The notes beneath the pieces are model-generated. The model was not told the origin of the DNA and made no database searches. It saw only the letters and a list, made by a program, of their open reading frames with translations. From JBCDJG01 sp038748065 (GTDB taxonomy: Bacteria > Pseudomonadota > Gammaproteobacteria > Pseudomonadales > Halieaceae): a stretch of DNA of 64,000 bases. This document shows, in pieces, positions 49,728 to 58,186 of this stretch; position 1 is the first letter of the stretch, and each line of letters begins with the position of its first letter. The position numbers and the translations under genes were made by a program. The stretch is taken from the NCBI GenBank assembly GCA_038748065.1, contig JBCDJG010000013.1, positions 30,764 through 94,763 on the forward strand, in the 5' to 3' direction.

Positions 49728-51533
49728 TCACGGCGCTTGCACAACAACAACATCCAGCACCCCTGGACCGGGTTTGATTTCAAAGTGCGTATGCACCGGG
49801 CCTTCTGATGACACCCACTGCGCAATATAGCTTCCCAGAGTCGCAGTGAAGCTTATGTATCCATCGTCCTCTGCACGCGCCGTAACCCGAGTACGCCAAC
49901 GATCGTTAAGCAGTGAAAGAATCGCTTCACCGTGTCTGCTCAGGTTGCCATCATCATCGTAGATGCCCAGATTGAGCCGACTGCGCGGTCCCAGTGGATT
50001 CCAGAAGTTCCAGAAGATGATCTCTTCGACCTGTGGGTGCCCCCACCAGATGCGCATAATGGCCTCGGCCTGTGCAGCGCGTAACTCAGGATCATCCGGC
50101 GCCGCAAAGGTGACCTCGGTGATGTGTATGGGCAGGCCAGTTTCGGCGAGTGCCTCCAGTGCCTCGGCATAGTCATCAACCCGCGTGCGTTGATCCAGGT
50201 TCTCGTCGATGCCCAGGTTCACGAGGCCGGGTGCGAAATGCCCCTGCTGCCCGACCGCATCCACCTGCACGCCCGCGGCCAACAGTTCGTTGACACGATC
50301 ACGAACGGCGACGGCGTCGGGCCCACCCACGCCCGTAAAGATGTTGCTGATCCATTCGTTATAGACCAGCTCAGCGCCGGGGTCAGCCTCTCGCGTAGCA
50401 GCGAAGGCAAGGTCGACCACCTCCGGACCCAGCCGATCGACAAACCAACTGGTAAGGGGGTTGAGCATCTCGTTGGTGACCTCCCAAACATCGATGCGAC
50501 CGCGATATCGACTGACCAGTGCATCGATATGCCCGCGGATCAGCGTACGCAGCTCGTCCTGCTCCGCGTCACTCAATTCTTCATTGGGAAACTTATCGCG
50601 CAGCCATTCAGGCGTGCCGCTGCCGGATGCGAGCGGCGGCGGGTTGCCCCACAGCAACACGTGTGCTTTGACATCAAAATCCAGTAACTCCGCCCAAGCG
50701 AGCTCAAAATCCGCCAGATCAAAAGTGAGCTGACCCTCCTCTCGCTCGGTATTGCGCCACTTCAGGCTGGTTTCAGCGACCAGTAGGCTGGTATGGCGCC
50801 GCGCGATATCGCCATAGAACTCAAGCCGGCCGTCGCCCGCTTCAAACTCGCGGCTGTCCAGAGGGACCCCGAACTTGAAGCCGTGCTCTACCTGAGTAAT
50901 CTTCACCTCCGTATCGGCCCGGCCGGGCCAAAACCGCACCTGTCGCTGGCGATGGCTGGACACGCGCTGGTCTGCGGCCTCAACGACCGCCAGCTCAGCG
51001 TCATCCAACAGCGACGGTAGAAATGCAGCCTGCCCCATCTCGAAAGTGGGCAACGTAACACCGCCTCGCTCGGCCATGGTGGGCAGAAAGCCGCAGCTCG
51101 ACTCCTGAAGGGAGCGTTGCCGCAAGCAGCGGTTGGCGCAGAACGTGTTACCTGCGTCGCACCCGCCGGTACACATCTCGAATTGTGAACCGGCATCCTC
51201 AACGCATCGACGTATGTCGGCCGTGCAGTCGTCGGCGCCACAGGACTTGCGAAACTCGTCAGGCGGAGAGTCACAAAGCGCGGCCTCGGACGTCTGGGCT
51301 TCGCCACACTCTGCTATACAAGCATCAGCGCTGTCAGGCTCCGCCAAGCGCCGGCAGCTCGCCTCACAGTAAGAGGCTGCGCTGTTGGCTGCAGTGGCGC
51401 AGGCTTCGCTCGCGGCTATAGCGCCTCGGTTCAAGGCGCGGTCAGAGGAGTCTGAACAGCCGCCCAGCCATGGCAGCAGCATCAGCACCAATAAAACTGA
51501 TCCTGTAGAGCGGCGTCTGTGGCCTGGATTCAC
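49728..51533 (-). CDS. GH10 endo-xylanase-like lipoprotein with N-terminal Cys-rich region
   Basis: Predicted outer-membrane or surface lipoprotein, 601 residues. The signal peptide has basic residues, a hydrophobic core and the lipobox LGGC with Cys26. Residues 43-150 hold about 14 cysteines in paired motifs (YCEASC, CIAECGEAQ, CGADDC, CTGGCDAGNTFCANRC), so a disulfide-rich domain precedes the catalytic part. The GH10 domain has the acid/base Glu in VWEVTNEM (near 351), the nucleophile Glu in HITEVTF (near 471), and the HVLLWGNP segment. GH10 enzymes cleave beta-1,4-xylan. The start is GTG. It sits alone between a dehydratase and the nitroreductase-like gene, an unusual place for a polysaccharide gene. 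Confidence 0.9.
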   Translation of the reverse strand: MNPGHRRRSTGSVLLVLMLLPWLGGCSDSSDRALNRGAIAASEACATAANSAASYCEASCRRLAEPDSADACIAECGEAQTSEAALCDSPPDEFRKSCGADDCTADIRRCVEDAGSQFEMCTGGCDAGNTFCANRCLRQRSLQESSCGFLPTMAERGGVTLPTFEMGQAAFLPSLLDDAELAVVEAADQRVSSHRQRQVRFWPGRADTEVKITQVEHGFKFGVPLDSREFEAGDGRLEFYGDIARRHTSLLVAETSLKWRNTEREEGQLTFDLADFELAWAELLDFDVKAHVLLWGNPPPLASGSGTPEWLRDKFPNEELSDAEQDELRTLIRGHIDALVSRYRGRIDVWEVTNEMLNPLTSWFVDRLGPEVVDLAFAATREADPGAELVYNEWISNIFTGVGGPDAVAVRDRVNELLAAGVQVDAVGQQGHFAPGLVNLGIDENLDQRTRVDDYAEALEALAETGLPIHITEVTFAAPDDPELRAAQAEAIMRIWWGHPQVEEIIFWNFWNPLGPRSRLNLGIYDDDGNLSRHGEAILSLLNDRWRTRVTARAEDDGYISFTATLGSYIAQWVSSEGPVHTHFEIKPGPGVLDVVVVQAP

Positions 51534-51645
51534 CGTTAGTAACCTTGCGAGCCCGTCAGCCTTCAGTCTACATCAAGTGGCCCATTGGGCGCTCACGAGA
51601 GCTACCCAGGCAGAGTTGAAAACGCATTAGAGGCGCAGGCCTGCC

Positions 51646-52098
51646 TTAGTTTGGCTCCAAGACCACCACGGGTATTTCCCGATCACCGGCGCTTACCTGA
51701 TAGTCGTTGTAAGGCGGATAGTACGCAGCCATGGTCTCCCATAGCGCTTGTCGCTCCGCGCCCTCGGCGGTTCGTGCTTTCGCCATCATGGTGTCATTGA
51801 CCACCTTGATTTTCACCTCGGGCTGGGCAACCAGGTTAAGGTACCAGGCCGGATGCGCGGGGGCGCCGCCCTTCGACGCGATGACGCAATAGCTGCCATC
51901 ACCCGCAGGACGATAGATAAGCGGCAACACAAGTTCTTTACCGGACTTGCGCCCGGTCGTGAACAGCAGCAGCGTTGTCAGCATCCCCTCGCCGCCCGCG
52001 TCTGAGGCATCCCAGTAGTGCCCTGCTTCGCCATCTCGCAGGTAGAGTGCCAAGTGTTCCTTGATCCAGTCAGGCAGTGCGTCGGGAAGTGCGCTCAT
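51646..52098 (-). CDS. Deazaflavin (F420)-dependent nitroreductase-family protein
   Basis: A 150-residue protein of the DDN/DUF385 split-beta-barrel family. The recognisable blocks are LLLFTTGRKSGKELVLPLIYRPAGDGSYCVIASKGGAPAHPAWYLNLVAQPEVKIKV and WETMAAYYPPYNDYQ. The family binds F420 or, in other branches, FMN or heme, and is best known in actinobacteria. It is also seen in proteobacteria, where the cofactor is often unclear. It has no signal peptide. It is 25 nt from the beta-lactamase-like gene on the same strand and may be the last gene of the amidohydrolase operon. The function is undefined. Confidence 0.85.
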   Translation of the reverse strand: MSALPDALPDWIKEHLALYLRDGEAGHYWDASDAGGEGMLTTLLLFTTGRKSGKELVLPLIYRPAGDGSYCVIASKGGAPAHPAWYLNLVAQPEVKIKVVNDTMMAKARTAEGAERQALWETMAAYYPPYNDYQVSAGDREIPVVVLEPN

Positions 52099-52123
52099 GC
52101 TTACATCTCCTGTGTGTTTGCAC

Positions 52124-53563
52124 TCATTCTAGCGAGGATACTGCCATCCGTCTCGCTAACGCGGCATTCGAAAGCGCCAGATCATGAAGCGCCTCGATGA
52201 AAGCCTGGGCTTCATTGTAAAAGTTACCCCCGTCCTCACCGCGGCTTGCGCCCAGGCGCACAATCACGATCTCGCTGGAGGGTACTATCACCACGAACTG
52301 CCCCAGGTAACCGCCAAAATAGAAGGCATCCTCGGGAAGATTCATCGCGCGGCTGTCTTCCCCATAACGCTTGCCATAATTGAGCCACATACCCTGCCGG
52401 TACTGTCCCTTGGAGGTGGGTACCGGCTCTTGCAGCTTCGCAACGAACGCTTCCGGCACAATACGGCGGCCATCCCAGACGCCGCCCTGCAGGTAGAGCT
52501 GCCCGAGCTTGGCCCAGTCGCGGGGCGTCGCATAGACCAGTGACGAGCCGACAAAGGAGCCGGACTGATCATGACCTAAGACCACGCTGTTCGCGCCAAT
52601 GGGGCCGAAGAGGTATTTCTCTGCGAATCCAACCGTGGTCATACCATGTTCCGCAAGGCCCAATCGCAGTGAGCGGCTCGCGGTGTTGCTATCGGCGTCG
52701 GAGTACAGCCAGCGCTGCCCAGGCTCGGCGACCAGTGCATGATTCACAATGTAGGCACCGCGATCGCGGGCGGTCATCAAGGCGACGGTATCACCGGTCG
52801 GCGAATAGTCTTCACGGTAATCCAGGCCGCTCACCATATCGATGAGGTGCCGATTGGTGATGCGGGCGCGCGGGTTGTCCGCCTTCCATTCAGGCACTCG
52901 CGCCGGCGCATCCAAATCGATCAAACCCAAGCCATCGGCCAGGGCGAAAAGCGTAGCATTGACAGATTTCGCCATGGAGAAACTCGCCTGACGCATGTCG
53001 ACATCAAAGGGCGCGTCATACTGTTCGGCCACGATCTTACCGCGATGCATGACGATGAGGGCCCTGAGATTCACAGCATTATCGGTATTGGACTCGCCAT
53101 ACTGTCTGAATCTATCGGCCACAGCCGCCTGCACCGCAGGGTAACCCTCAGTGACAACATCCCACGGGGGCCGCGTTGCGTCGAGCTGCGATACATACTG
53201 GGGCAACTCTGGCGCCAAATCATCGAAGGTGGCGCAGCCGTATCCGGGCCGATGCTTCGAAGTTGTGGCGATCAGCCCCGCCACCGTTGCCACGACCGAC
53301 TCGTTTGCATGGTCGATCTCAAGACGGGGTAAAAAGTCGAGGTTAAGTAGCAGCGGCAGTTCACGGCCGACGACCTGTTGCTCGGGCTGCTGCGCAGCAA
53401 AGAATTGGGTACAGACGAGGTCCGACGCCACTATCGTCAAGGTCTTGCCAAGGCTTTGAGCCTGCCATGTCACCCAGATGGCAAGAGCCAGTGCCACGGT
53501 GATGGCGCCGTAGCGATAGGGGTGTGAGCCCGCGGCTCCAAGTGCTTTGGCTATTGTGCTCAC
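52124..53563 (-). CDS. Serine hydrolase of the beta-lactamase (class C)/esterase family, membrane-anchored
   Basis: A 479-residue penicillin-binding-protein-like hydrolase. An N-terminal membrane helix (YGAITVALALAIWVTWQA, about residues 18-36) suggests a periplasmic catalytic domain. The active-site SxxK is SFSMAKS near residue 195, with Ser nucleophile and Lys; the YSDADSN segment is at the position of the Tyr-x-Asn motif. Members of this group include esterases, D-aminopeptidases and 6-aminohexanoate-dimer hydrolases, so antibiotic resistance cannot be inferred. It lies in the amidohydrolase, alpha/beta hydrolase, TetR operon, 30 nt after the regulator gene. Confidence 0.88.
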   Translation of the reverse strand: MSTIAKALGAAGSHPYRYGAITVALALAIWVTWQAQSLGKTLTIVASDLVCTQFFAAQQPEQQVVGRELPLLLNLDFLPRLEIDHANESVVATVAGLIATTSKHRPGYGCATFDDLAPELPQYVSQLDATRPPWDVVTEGYPAVQAAVADRFRQYGESNTDNAVNLRALIVMHRGKIVAEQYDAPFDVDMRQASFSMAKSVNATLFALADGLGLIDLDAPARVPEWKADNPRARITNRHLIDMVSGLDYREDYSPTGDTVALMTARDRGAYIVNHALVAEPGQRWLYSDADSNTASRSLRLGLAEHGMTTVGFAEKYLFGPIGANSVVLGHDQSGSFVGSSLVYATPRDWAKLGQLYLQGGVWDGRRIVPEAFVAKLQEPVPTSKGQYRQGMWLNYGKRYGEDSRAMNLPEDAFYFGGYLGQFVVIVPSSEIVIVRLGASRGEDGGNFYNEAQAFIEALHDLALSNAALARRMAVSSLE

Positions 53564-53593
53564 GAGCCCTCGCTAGCGGCGTCAGCGCCTGCT

Positions 53594-54334
53594 TCAGTCG
53601 TCGCTTCGATAGGCACTGATGGCGCCATCGAGCACGAGGCCAATGCCGGCCCGGATGATGCTCTCGTCCGACAAGGCCTGATACTGGTTATAGTGCCGGG
53701 TGAAGTGCGGTGCCTCTGTGGCCAGCTCACGCTGTTCCTCGTCACTGAAGCGATCAGGCTCAAAGCCGCTGTTGCCGCGCTCGCCTGCAGACAGCGTCAG
53801 TAACACCAGCGTTCTGGAAACATAGACCGCCTGCTTTTTGCTAAAACCACCTTCTTCGAGACAGGCAAACATGAGGTCCGCCAGGCGCAGGCTGTTACTC
53901 ATGGTCTCTTCGGCCTTTCCCCGGTACCAGGGGTCATTGCCACCTGACCAGAAGAGTTGCGACATGCCAGGATACTCCCGGCAGTGTTTCAAGCTGGTTT
54001 CGAGCATATGTTGAATTCTCTTTCGCCAGCTCCCGGTCTGACGGGACACCTCGTCAAGCACATCGCCCACTATCGCATCGACCATGGCCTGATTAAGTAT
54101 GTCCTGATTACCAAAGTAGTTGTAGATGGCCATCGGCGTAACACCCAATTCGCCGGCCAACCTGCGCATGGTCAGCTTGTCGAAGCCCTCGTCTCTGACC
54201 ACAGCCAGGGCCGTTGACAGAACCAGTTCGCGATCAAGGGGCCTGGGGTTTGCCGCACGCTTGGCCCCGTGTTTGGCCGACCGGCTATCACGGGTCTTGG
54301 CCTTCGTGCCGCGTTTTGCTGTGGACGTTTTCAT
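53594..54334 (-). CDS. TetR-family transcriptional regulator
   Basis: Repressor of 246 residues with a basic, Lys/Arg/Ala-rich N-terminal tail. The HTH is in DRELVLSTALAVVRDEGFDKLTMRRLAGELGVTPMAIYNYFGNQDIL, the standard TetR pattern ending in YxYF. The ligand-binding C-domain follows. The ATG at 54334 was chosen, 25 nt after the hydrolase stop; the longer open frame overlaps the hydrolase gene. It probably senses a substrate of the hydrolases and controls the operon, for which the TATATA-rich region ahead of the amidohydrolase gene is a candidate operator. Confidence 0.9.
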   Translation of the reverse strand: MKTSTAKRGTKAKTRDSRSAKHGAKRAANPRPLDRELVLSTALAVVRDEGFDKLTMRRLAGELGVTPMAIYNYFGNQDILNQAMVDAIVGDVLDEVSRQTGSWRKRIQHMLETSLKHCREYPGMSQLFWSGGNDPWYRGKAEETMSNSLRLADLMFACLEEGGFSKKQAVYVSRTLVLLTLSAGERGNSGFEPDRFSDEEQRELATEAPHFTRHYNQYQALSDESIIRAGIGLVLDGAISAYRSDD

Positions 54335-54359
54335 ATAATTACGCAGCTTTAGGGGTTGC

Positions 54360-55577
54360 TCAGGCCAGGAACATCTCGGCCAGTGTATCGGCAAACAGCG
54401 CAGGCTGCTCCCGATGAATGTAATGAGCGCAACCCTTCGCCTCAATGACGCGGCAGGGCCGATCGACGGTTTTGACAAGCCGTTCTGACTCTTCCAGATC
54501 TTCGGGAACCCGCGGCGCTATGGATTGGTCAGAATACCAAAGCACCGTCGGCAGCGCCAAGCTGGCCAAGGCTTCGCGCTCGTCAAAGCCTTCCAGCCAC
54601 TCGTGCGTGGCCTGAGGATAGCTGGTGCGCCAGTCGGTCAGGAAGTTTGACTCTCGCATGGGCTCCAGAAAGGCGTAGGGCATCATGCAACGCGTTGGCG
54701 GGGATTCACCCTCCTTGATATAGCGCTCCCAGCCCTCCAGATAATAGTCGCGATCCGCCTCAATCATGGCGTCTAACAGCATCGCCATAGGGGTGTTTTC
54801 CTGAAGCCAGTCGTAGAAGCTCTGTCGGTTCGCCTCCGTCGTAATCGACCCGGGCAAGGCAAACATGGGCGCATTCGCGATATGGCGCATAGCGCCGGCA
54901 ATGGACACCCTGCCCTCCTGACGCGCCCGCGCTGCCGTGCGGCGTGGGCCGAAGCCAACTTTTTCCAGCTCCTCACCTACCAGGTGGCCTTCATCCATGA
55001 AAAATAGCGGTGCGTCCTCGATGGAGGCACCAAGCATGCGGTCAGGCGCTCGCTGGTACATAGCCAGCACCATTTCACCGCCGAGAGAGTGGCCGCTGAC
55101 GAAGGCACTCTGGCCAATCACGTGGTCGACCAGATCAATAGCGTCATCCACGTAGTCAACCACCCGATAGCGCCCGGGCCTGGATCGCTCAGAAAACCCA
55201 TGGCCCCTGAGTTCCATGATGTAAACGTGGAAGCGCTCGGTCAGTAGCGGCAAGGCCGCTTCGTAGGAATGCCAGGGCTCCTTCTGCCCAGGGAACAGCA
55301 GCAGCGGCGGGCCGTTATCCGGGCCTTCTACGTAATAGACCGTCAGCTCACGTGTTCTGAACCAGTGCGCACTAAAGCCATCGACCTCTTTTGGGCCTGC
55401 CCACCAGTCCATTAGAGCGGCAGGCGCGGTGGCGAAGGTCGCCAACTCAGGCGGCGTCATCGAGGGCGCCTCAATCGCCGCCATCGGTAGCGTTGTTGCT
55501 TCAGACTCAGGGCCGTACACGTCCGCACCCACGGGGGTATCGGGAATCAATGGCGTGGCAGGGTGACGTTTCATCAT
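54360..55577 (-). CDS. Alpha/beta hydrolase
   Basis: A 405-residue serine hydrolase. The nucleophile elbow is VSGHSLGGEM; the oxyanion region is LLLFPGQKEPWHSYEA; the catalytic His is in CAHYIHRE near the C-terminus. About 90 residues precede the fold core. The ATG at 55577 is preceded by GGAGG eight nt upstream; a longer form starting at 55592 is less well supported. It is cytosolic in appearance. It sits between the amidohydrolase and the TetR gene in one operon, so the three may degrade and sense the same ester- or amide-containing compound. The substrate is unknown. Confidence 0.9.
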   Translation of the reverse strand: MMKRHPATPLIPDTPVGADVYGPESEATTLPMAAIEAPSMTPPELATFATAPAALMDWWAGPKEVDGFSAHWFRTRELTVYYVEGPDNGPPLLLFPGQKEPWHSYEAALPLLTERFHVYIMELRGHGFSERSRPGRYRVVDYVDDAIDLVDHVIGQSAFVSGHSLGGEMVLAMYQRAPDRMLGASIEDAPLFFMDEGHLVGEELEKVGFGPRRTAARARQEGRVSIAGAMRHIANAPMFALPGSITTEANRQSFYDWLQENTPMAMLLDAMIEADRDYYLEGWERYIKEGESPPTRCMMPYAFLEPMRESNFLTDWRTSYPQATHEWLEGFDEREALASLALPTVLWYSDQSIAPRVPEDLEESERLVKTVDRPCRVIEAKGCAHYIHREQPALFADTLAEMFLA

Positions 55578-55601
55578 TTCAGAGACCTCCATGACCGGTA
55601 A

Positions 55602-57083
55602 TCAGAACGCCTTGGCGTCACCGCCCAGCTCACCGCTCATCATTTTGGCAATAAGCAGGTTGGCGCCGCGAAATTCTCGTCTTACGGCCGCTTCATCGAC
55701 GCTGAGTATCTCGCGATCGCGCATCACGATGCGGCCATTGATGATGGACGTTCTGACATCGCGACTGGCACCTGTGCGCATGAACGCATCGATGGGCTCG
55801 CGGTTGTCATACTCGGGCTTATCGATGTCGATAAGGATAAGATCAGCCTTAAGCCCGGGGGCGAGCTGCCCCACTTTGCCGCCCAGGTGGGCAGCCTGCG
55901 CTCCATCGCAGGTCGCCATCTCCAGGACCTTGTAGGCCGGTAGCATACGATCATCGCCCCAGGCATCCTTGTGCCCGGTATAGGCGCGCCGCATCTCATC
56001 CACAAGGGAGCCGTGGTGGATACTGTCTACGCCAAGGCCCGCGACAATGCCCGACTGCATCGCCTTGATGATTTTCTTATCGCGGATGATCGACTTGCCC
56101 GCATGGCAGGCCGTACCCGGGCAATGCGCGATATAGAGGTTCTTGGCTGCAACACGATCAAGCTCCTCATCGTCATAAAAACCCATGTGGCCGGCCAGAT
56201 AATGCGTGTCCAGGCAGCCCAGATCGGCAAGACGGGTTAAACCCGGTTTACCAAAAATAGCTTTAGAGTAATCTTCAAAGGAATAGGTGGCGGCTGAGTG
56301 TCCTCCCAGGGGTAGCTGACGTTCGCGAGACAAGCGCGCCAGGCCGGTGAGAAGCTCATCACTGGCGCCCGGTTCCGCAAAAAGCGACAACCATCCGCTG
56401 ACCATACCATCGTCACAGCCATCCCAGCGCTGGGCGAAGGCTTCGGCATCAAGCAATTCTTTTTCCGTGTCCTTGACGCGAGGTGGTTCACCGCCCTCGG
56501 TGAACCCCAGGTCACTGACTGTATGCGCCACACCCGCCCGGATACCGATCTCCCGGGCCGCATCGGCAACACTGTCAGGCTGGCCGCTGCCACCCTCAAT
56601 GAAGGTTGTGGTTCCGCCGCGCACAGACAGCAGTAGCGTTTGCATGCTCAGCAGATAGCTGACCACCGGGGGAATCATGTCCTGCATCGCCAGCTGACCA
56701 AACAGTTCCTGCACGTTGGGCCAACCCGGCTGGTGGGCGGCTAAAGAAAACGCCATTGGCGGCACCGAGGGATCGTGAATAAGCCAGTCGCTGCGGCCCG
56801 CAGAAGGTCCCGCATAGGCAAAGCCCTCGTCGGCACTTTCCTCCCGTGGCATGTGGATATTAAGGAAAGGATGCAGGTGCACATCAACCAGCCCGGGCAT
56901 GGCCATGCAACGGCTACCGTCGATAGTTTGCTGCGAGCTATAGCGCGACTCAATGTCGTCCGACGCGCCTACCGCAACGATCTCCGTTCCAGTGATAGCA
57001 ATGGCGCCTTTTGCAAACACCGTGTGCGCCGGCGTCATGGTGTACACCCGGGTATTTTTAATCAGTAGATCGACGTCTTCCAT
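55602..57083 (-). CDS. Metal-dependent amidohydrolase (chlorohydrolase/8-oxoguanine deaminase-like)
   Basis: A 493-residue amidohydrolase-superfamily enzyme. The HxH pair is VHLHP (His69, His71), the later metal ligands are in GHSAATYSFED and HYLAGHMGFYDDEEL, and LGVDSIHHGS contains the catalytic Asp. The architecture (small beta domain at both ends around a TIM barrel) is that of TrzN/AtzA and ring deaminases. It would hydrolyse a C-N or C-Cl bond in a heterocycle or another small molecule. It is first in a leftward operon with hydrolase, TetR and beta-lactamase-like genes and is preceded by a TATATA-rich operator-like region. The substrate cannot be assigned. Confidence 0.9.
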   Translation of the reverse strand: MEDVDLLIKNTRVYTMTPAHTVFAKGAIAITGTEIVAVGASDDIESRYSSQQTIDGSRCMAMPGLVDVHLHPFLNIHMPREESADEGFAYAGPSAGRSDWLIHDPSVPPMAFSLAAHQPGWPNVQELFGQLAMQDMIPPVVSYLLSMQTLLLSVRGGTTTFIEGGSGQPDSVADAAREIGIRAGVAHTVSDLGFTEGGEPPRVKDTEKELLDAEAFAQRWDGCDDGMVSGWLSLFAEPGASDELLTGLARLSRERQLPLGGHSAATYSFEDYSKAIFGKPGLTRLADLGCLDTHYLAGHMGFYDDEELDRVAAKNLYIAHCPGTACHAGKSIIRDKKIIKAMQSGIVAGLGVDSIHHGSLVDEMRRAYTGHKDAWGDDRMLPAYKVLEMATCDGAQAAHLGGKVGQLAPGLKADLILIDIDKPEYDNREPIDAFMRTGASRDVRTSIINGRIVMRDREILSVDEAAVRREFRGANLLIAKMMSGELGGDAKAF

Positions 57084-57169
57084 AGTCCTTCCTGAATCTG
57101 TGGGCCGTAGCTACCTCGGTTCGCGGGCGCTGCCTTTAGGCTCTAGTCACTGGCAAAATTCAGGCGCAA

Positions 57170-57215
57170 GTATACGGTGTATATAATATATATACAACGT
57201 ATATAAAACGTATAT
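57170..57215. promoter_or_regulatory. TATATA-rich operator-like region upstream of the amidohydrolase operon
   Basis: The block contains GTATAC (57170-57175), the inverted repeat TGTATATA-ATA-TATATACA (57178-57196, perfect 8-bp arms) and two direct copies of ACGTATAT at 57197-57204 and 57208-57215, 11 bp apart. It is very AT-rich within GC-rich flanks. It precedes the amidohydrolase start by about 90 nt and follows the folD stop, so it is the likely control site of the operon. TetR- or GntR-type dimers often bind such symmetric sites. Confidence 0.6.
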
Positions 57216-57268
57216 GAATGGAGCAGAGTGGTCAGGCTTTAGAAAGGGATTTCAAGCGGGTCGGATCG

Positions 57269-58159
57269 CTACAGCCTACACTCGACGCCCGACTGGCGAC
57301 ATGCAGCTAACACCGTATTTCGCAAAAGGGAAGCGATCGTCATAGGCCCTACCCCGCCGGGGACCGGCGTAATCGCACCAGCCAGAGCTGACACCTCCTC
57401 GAACGCAACATCACCGACCAGCCTGGGCTTTTCCTCAGCCTCGCAGCGAACGCGGTTGATGCCCACATCGATCACCACCGCCCCAGGCTTGATCCAGTCG
57501 CCCTTGACCATTTCAGCGCGACCAACGGCGGCTATGACAATATCTGCCTCACGACAAATAGACGCCAGATCGCTAGTGCGGGAGTGGGCGATGGTCACCG
57601 TACAGTCTTCCCTCAGCAGTAATTGCGCCATGGGTTTGCCGACAATATTGCTGCGACCTATCACCAGCGCGTTTTGCCCAGACAAATCAGAACCGGAGTG
57701 CTCTTTTAGCATCGTCAGGCAACCTGCCGGCGTACAGGGTATGAGAACGTCAGGGTCGCCAGCCGACAAACCGCCGACATTAATCGGGTGAAAGCCATCA
57801 ACGTCTTTGGCGGGGTCGATCGTTTGCAGCACTCGCTGCTCATCGATGTGCCCGGGTAGCGGAAGTTGCACAAGGATGCCGTGAACCGCCGGGTCTACGT
57901 TAAGTTGCTCCACGAGCGCGAGCAGTTCGCTTTCTGCGACGCCAGCCTCGAGCCTGTGCTCAAAGCTGAGCATACCGGCTTCTGTCGTTTGCTTGCCCTT
58001 ATTGCGCACGTAAACCTGGCTCGCAGGGTCCTCACCTACCAGCACCACCGCGAGCCCAGGCCGAACTTGGTGGTCGGCCACGAGGCGATCAACCTCTGCA
58101 GCCACGTCCTCTCGCAGACGCTGCGATGCGGCCTTCCCATCAATGATTATTGCAGTCAC
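57269..58159 (-). CDS. folD: FolD, methylene-THF dehydrogenase / methenyl-THF cyclohydrolase
   Basis: Bifunctional one-carbon enzyme of 296 residues interconverting 5,10-methylene-THF, methenyl-THF and 10-formyl-THF with NADP(H). The catalytic YVRNKGKQTTEAG lysine region, the VQLPLPGHIDE signature, VIGRSNIVGKPMAQLL and the C-terminal TPVPGGVGPMT motif are all present. It follows purU by 27 nt, giving a purU-folD pair. In this pairing FolD supplies 10-formyl-THF for PurU to release formate. A separate housekeeping copy may exist elsewhere; I cannot tell. Confidence 0.97.
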   Translation of the reverse strand: MTAIIIDGKAASQRLREDVAAEVDRLVADHQVRPGLAVVLVGEDPASQVYVRNKGKQTTEAGMLSFEHRLEAGVAESELLALVEQLNVDPAVHGILVQLPLPGHIDEQRVLQTIDPAKDVDGFHPINVGGLSAGDPDVLIPCTPAGCLTMLKEHSGSDLSGQNALVIGRSNIVGKPMAQLLLREDCTVTIAHSRTSDLASICREADIVIAAVGRAEMVKGDWIKPGAVVIDVGINRVRCEAEEKPRLVGDVAFEEVSALAGAITPVPGGVGPMTIASLLRNTVLAACRQSGVECRL

Positions 58160-58186
58160 TACAACACTCCCCCCAACACGAGCGCT

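Noticed and set aside
52124..53563. Antibiotic-resistance beta-lactamase
   Set aside because: Although the SxxK motif is present, the length, membrane anchor and operon context fit esterase/amidase-like members at least as well.
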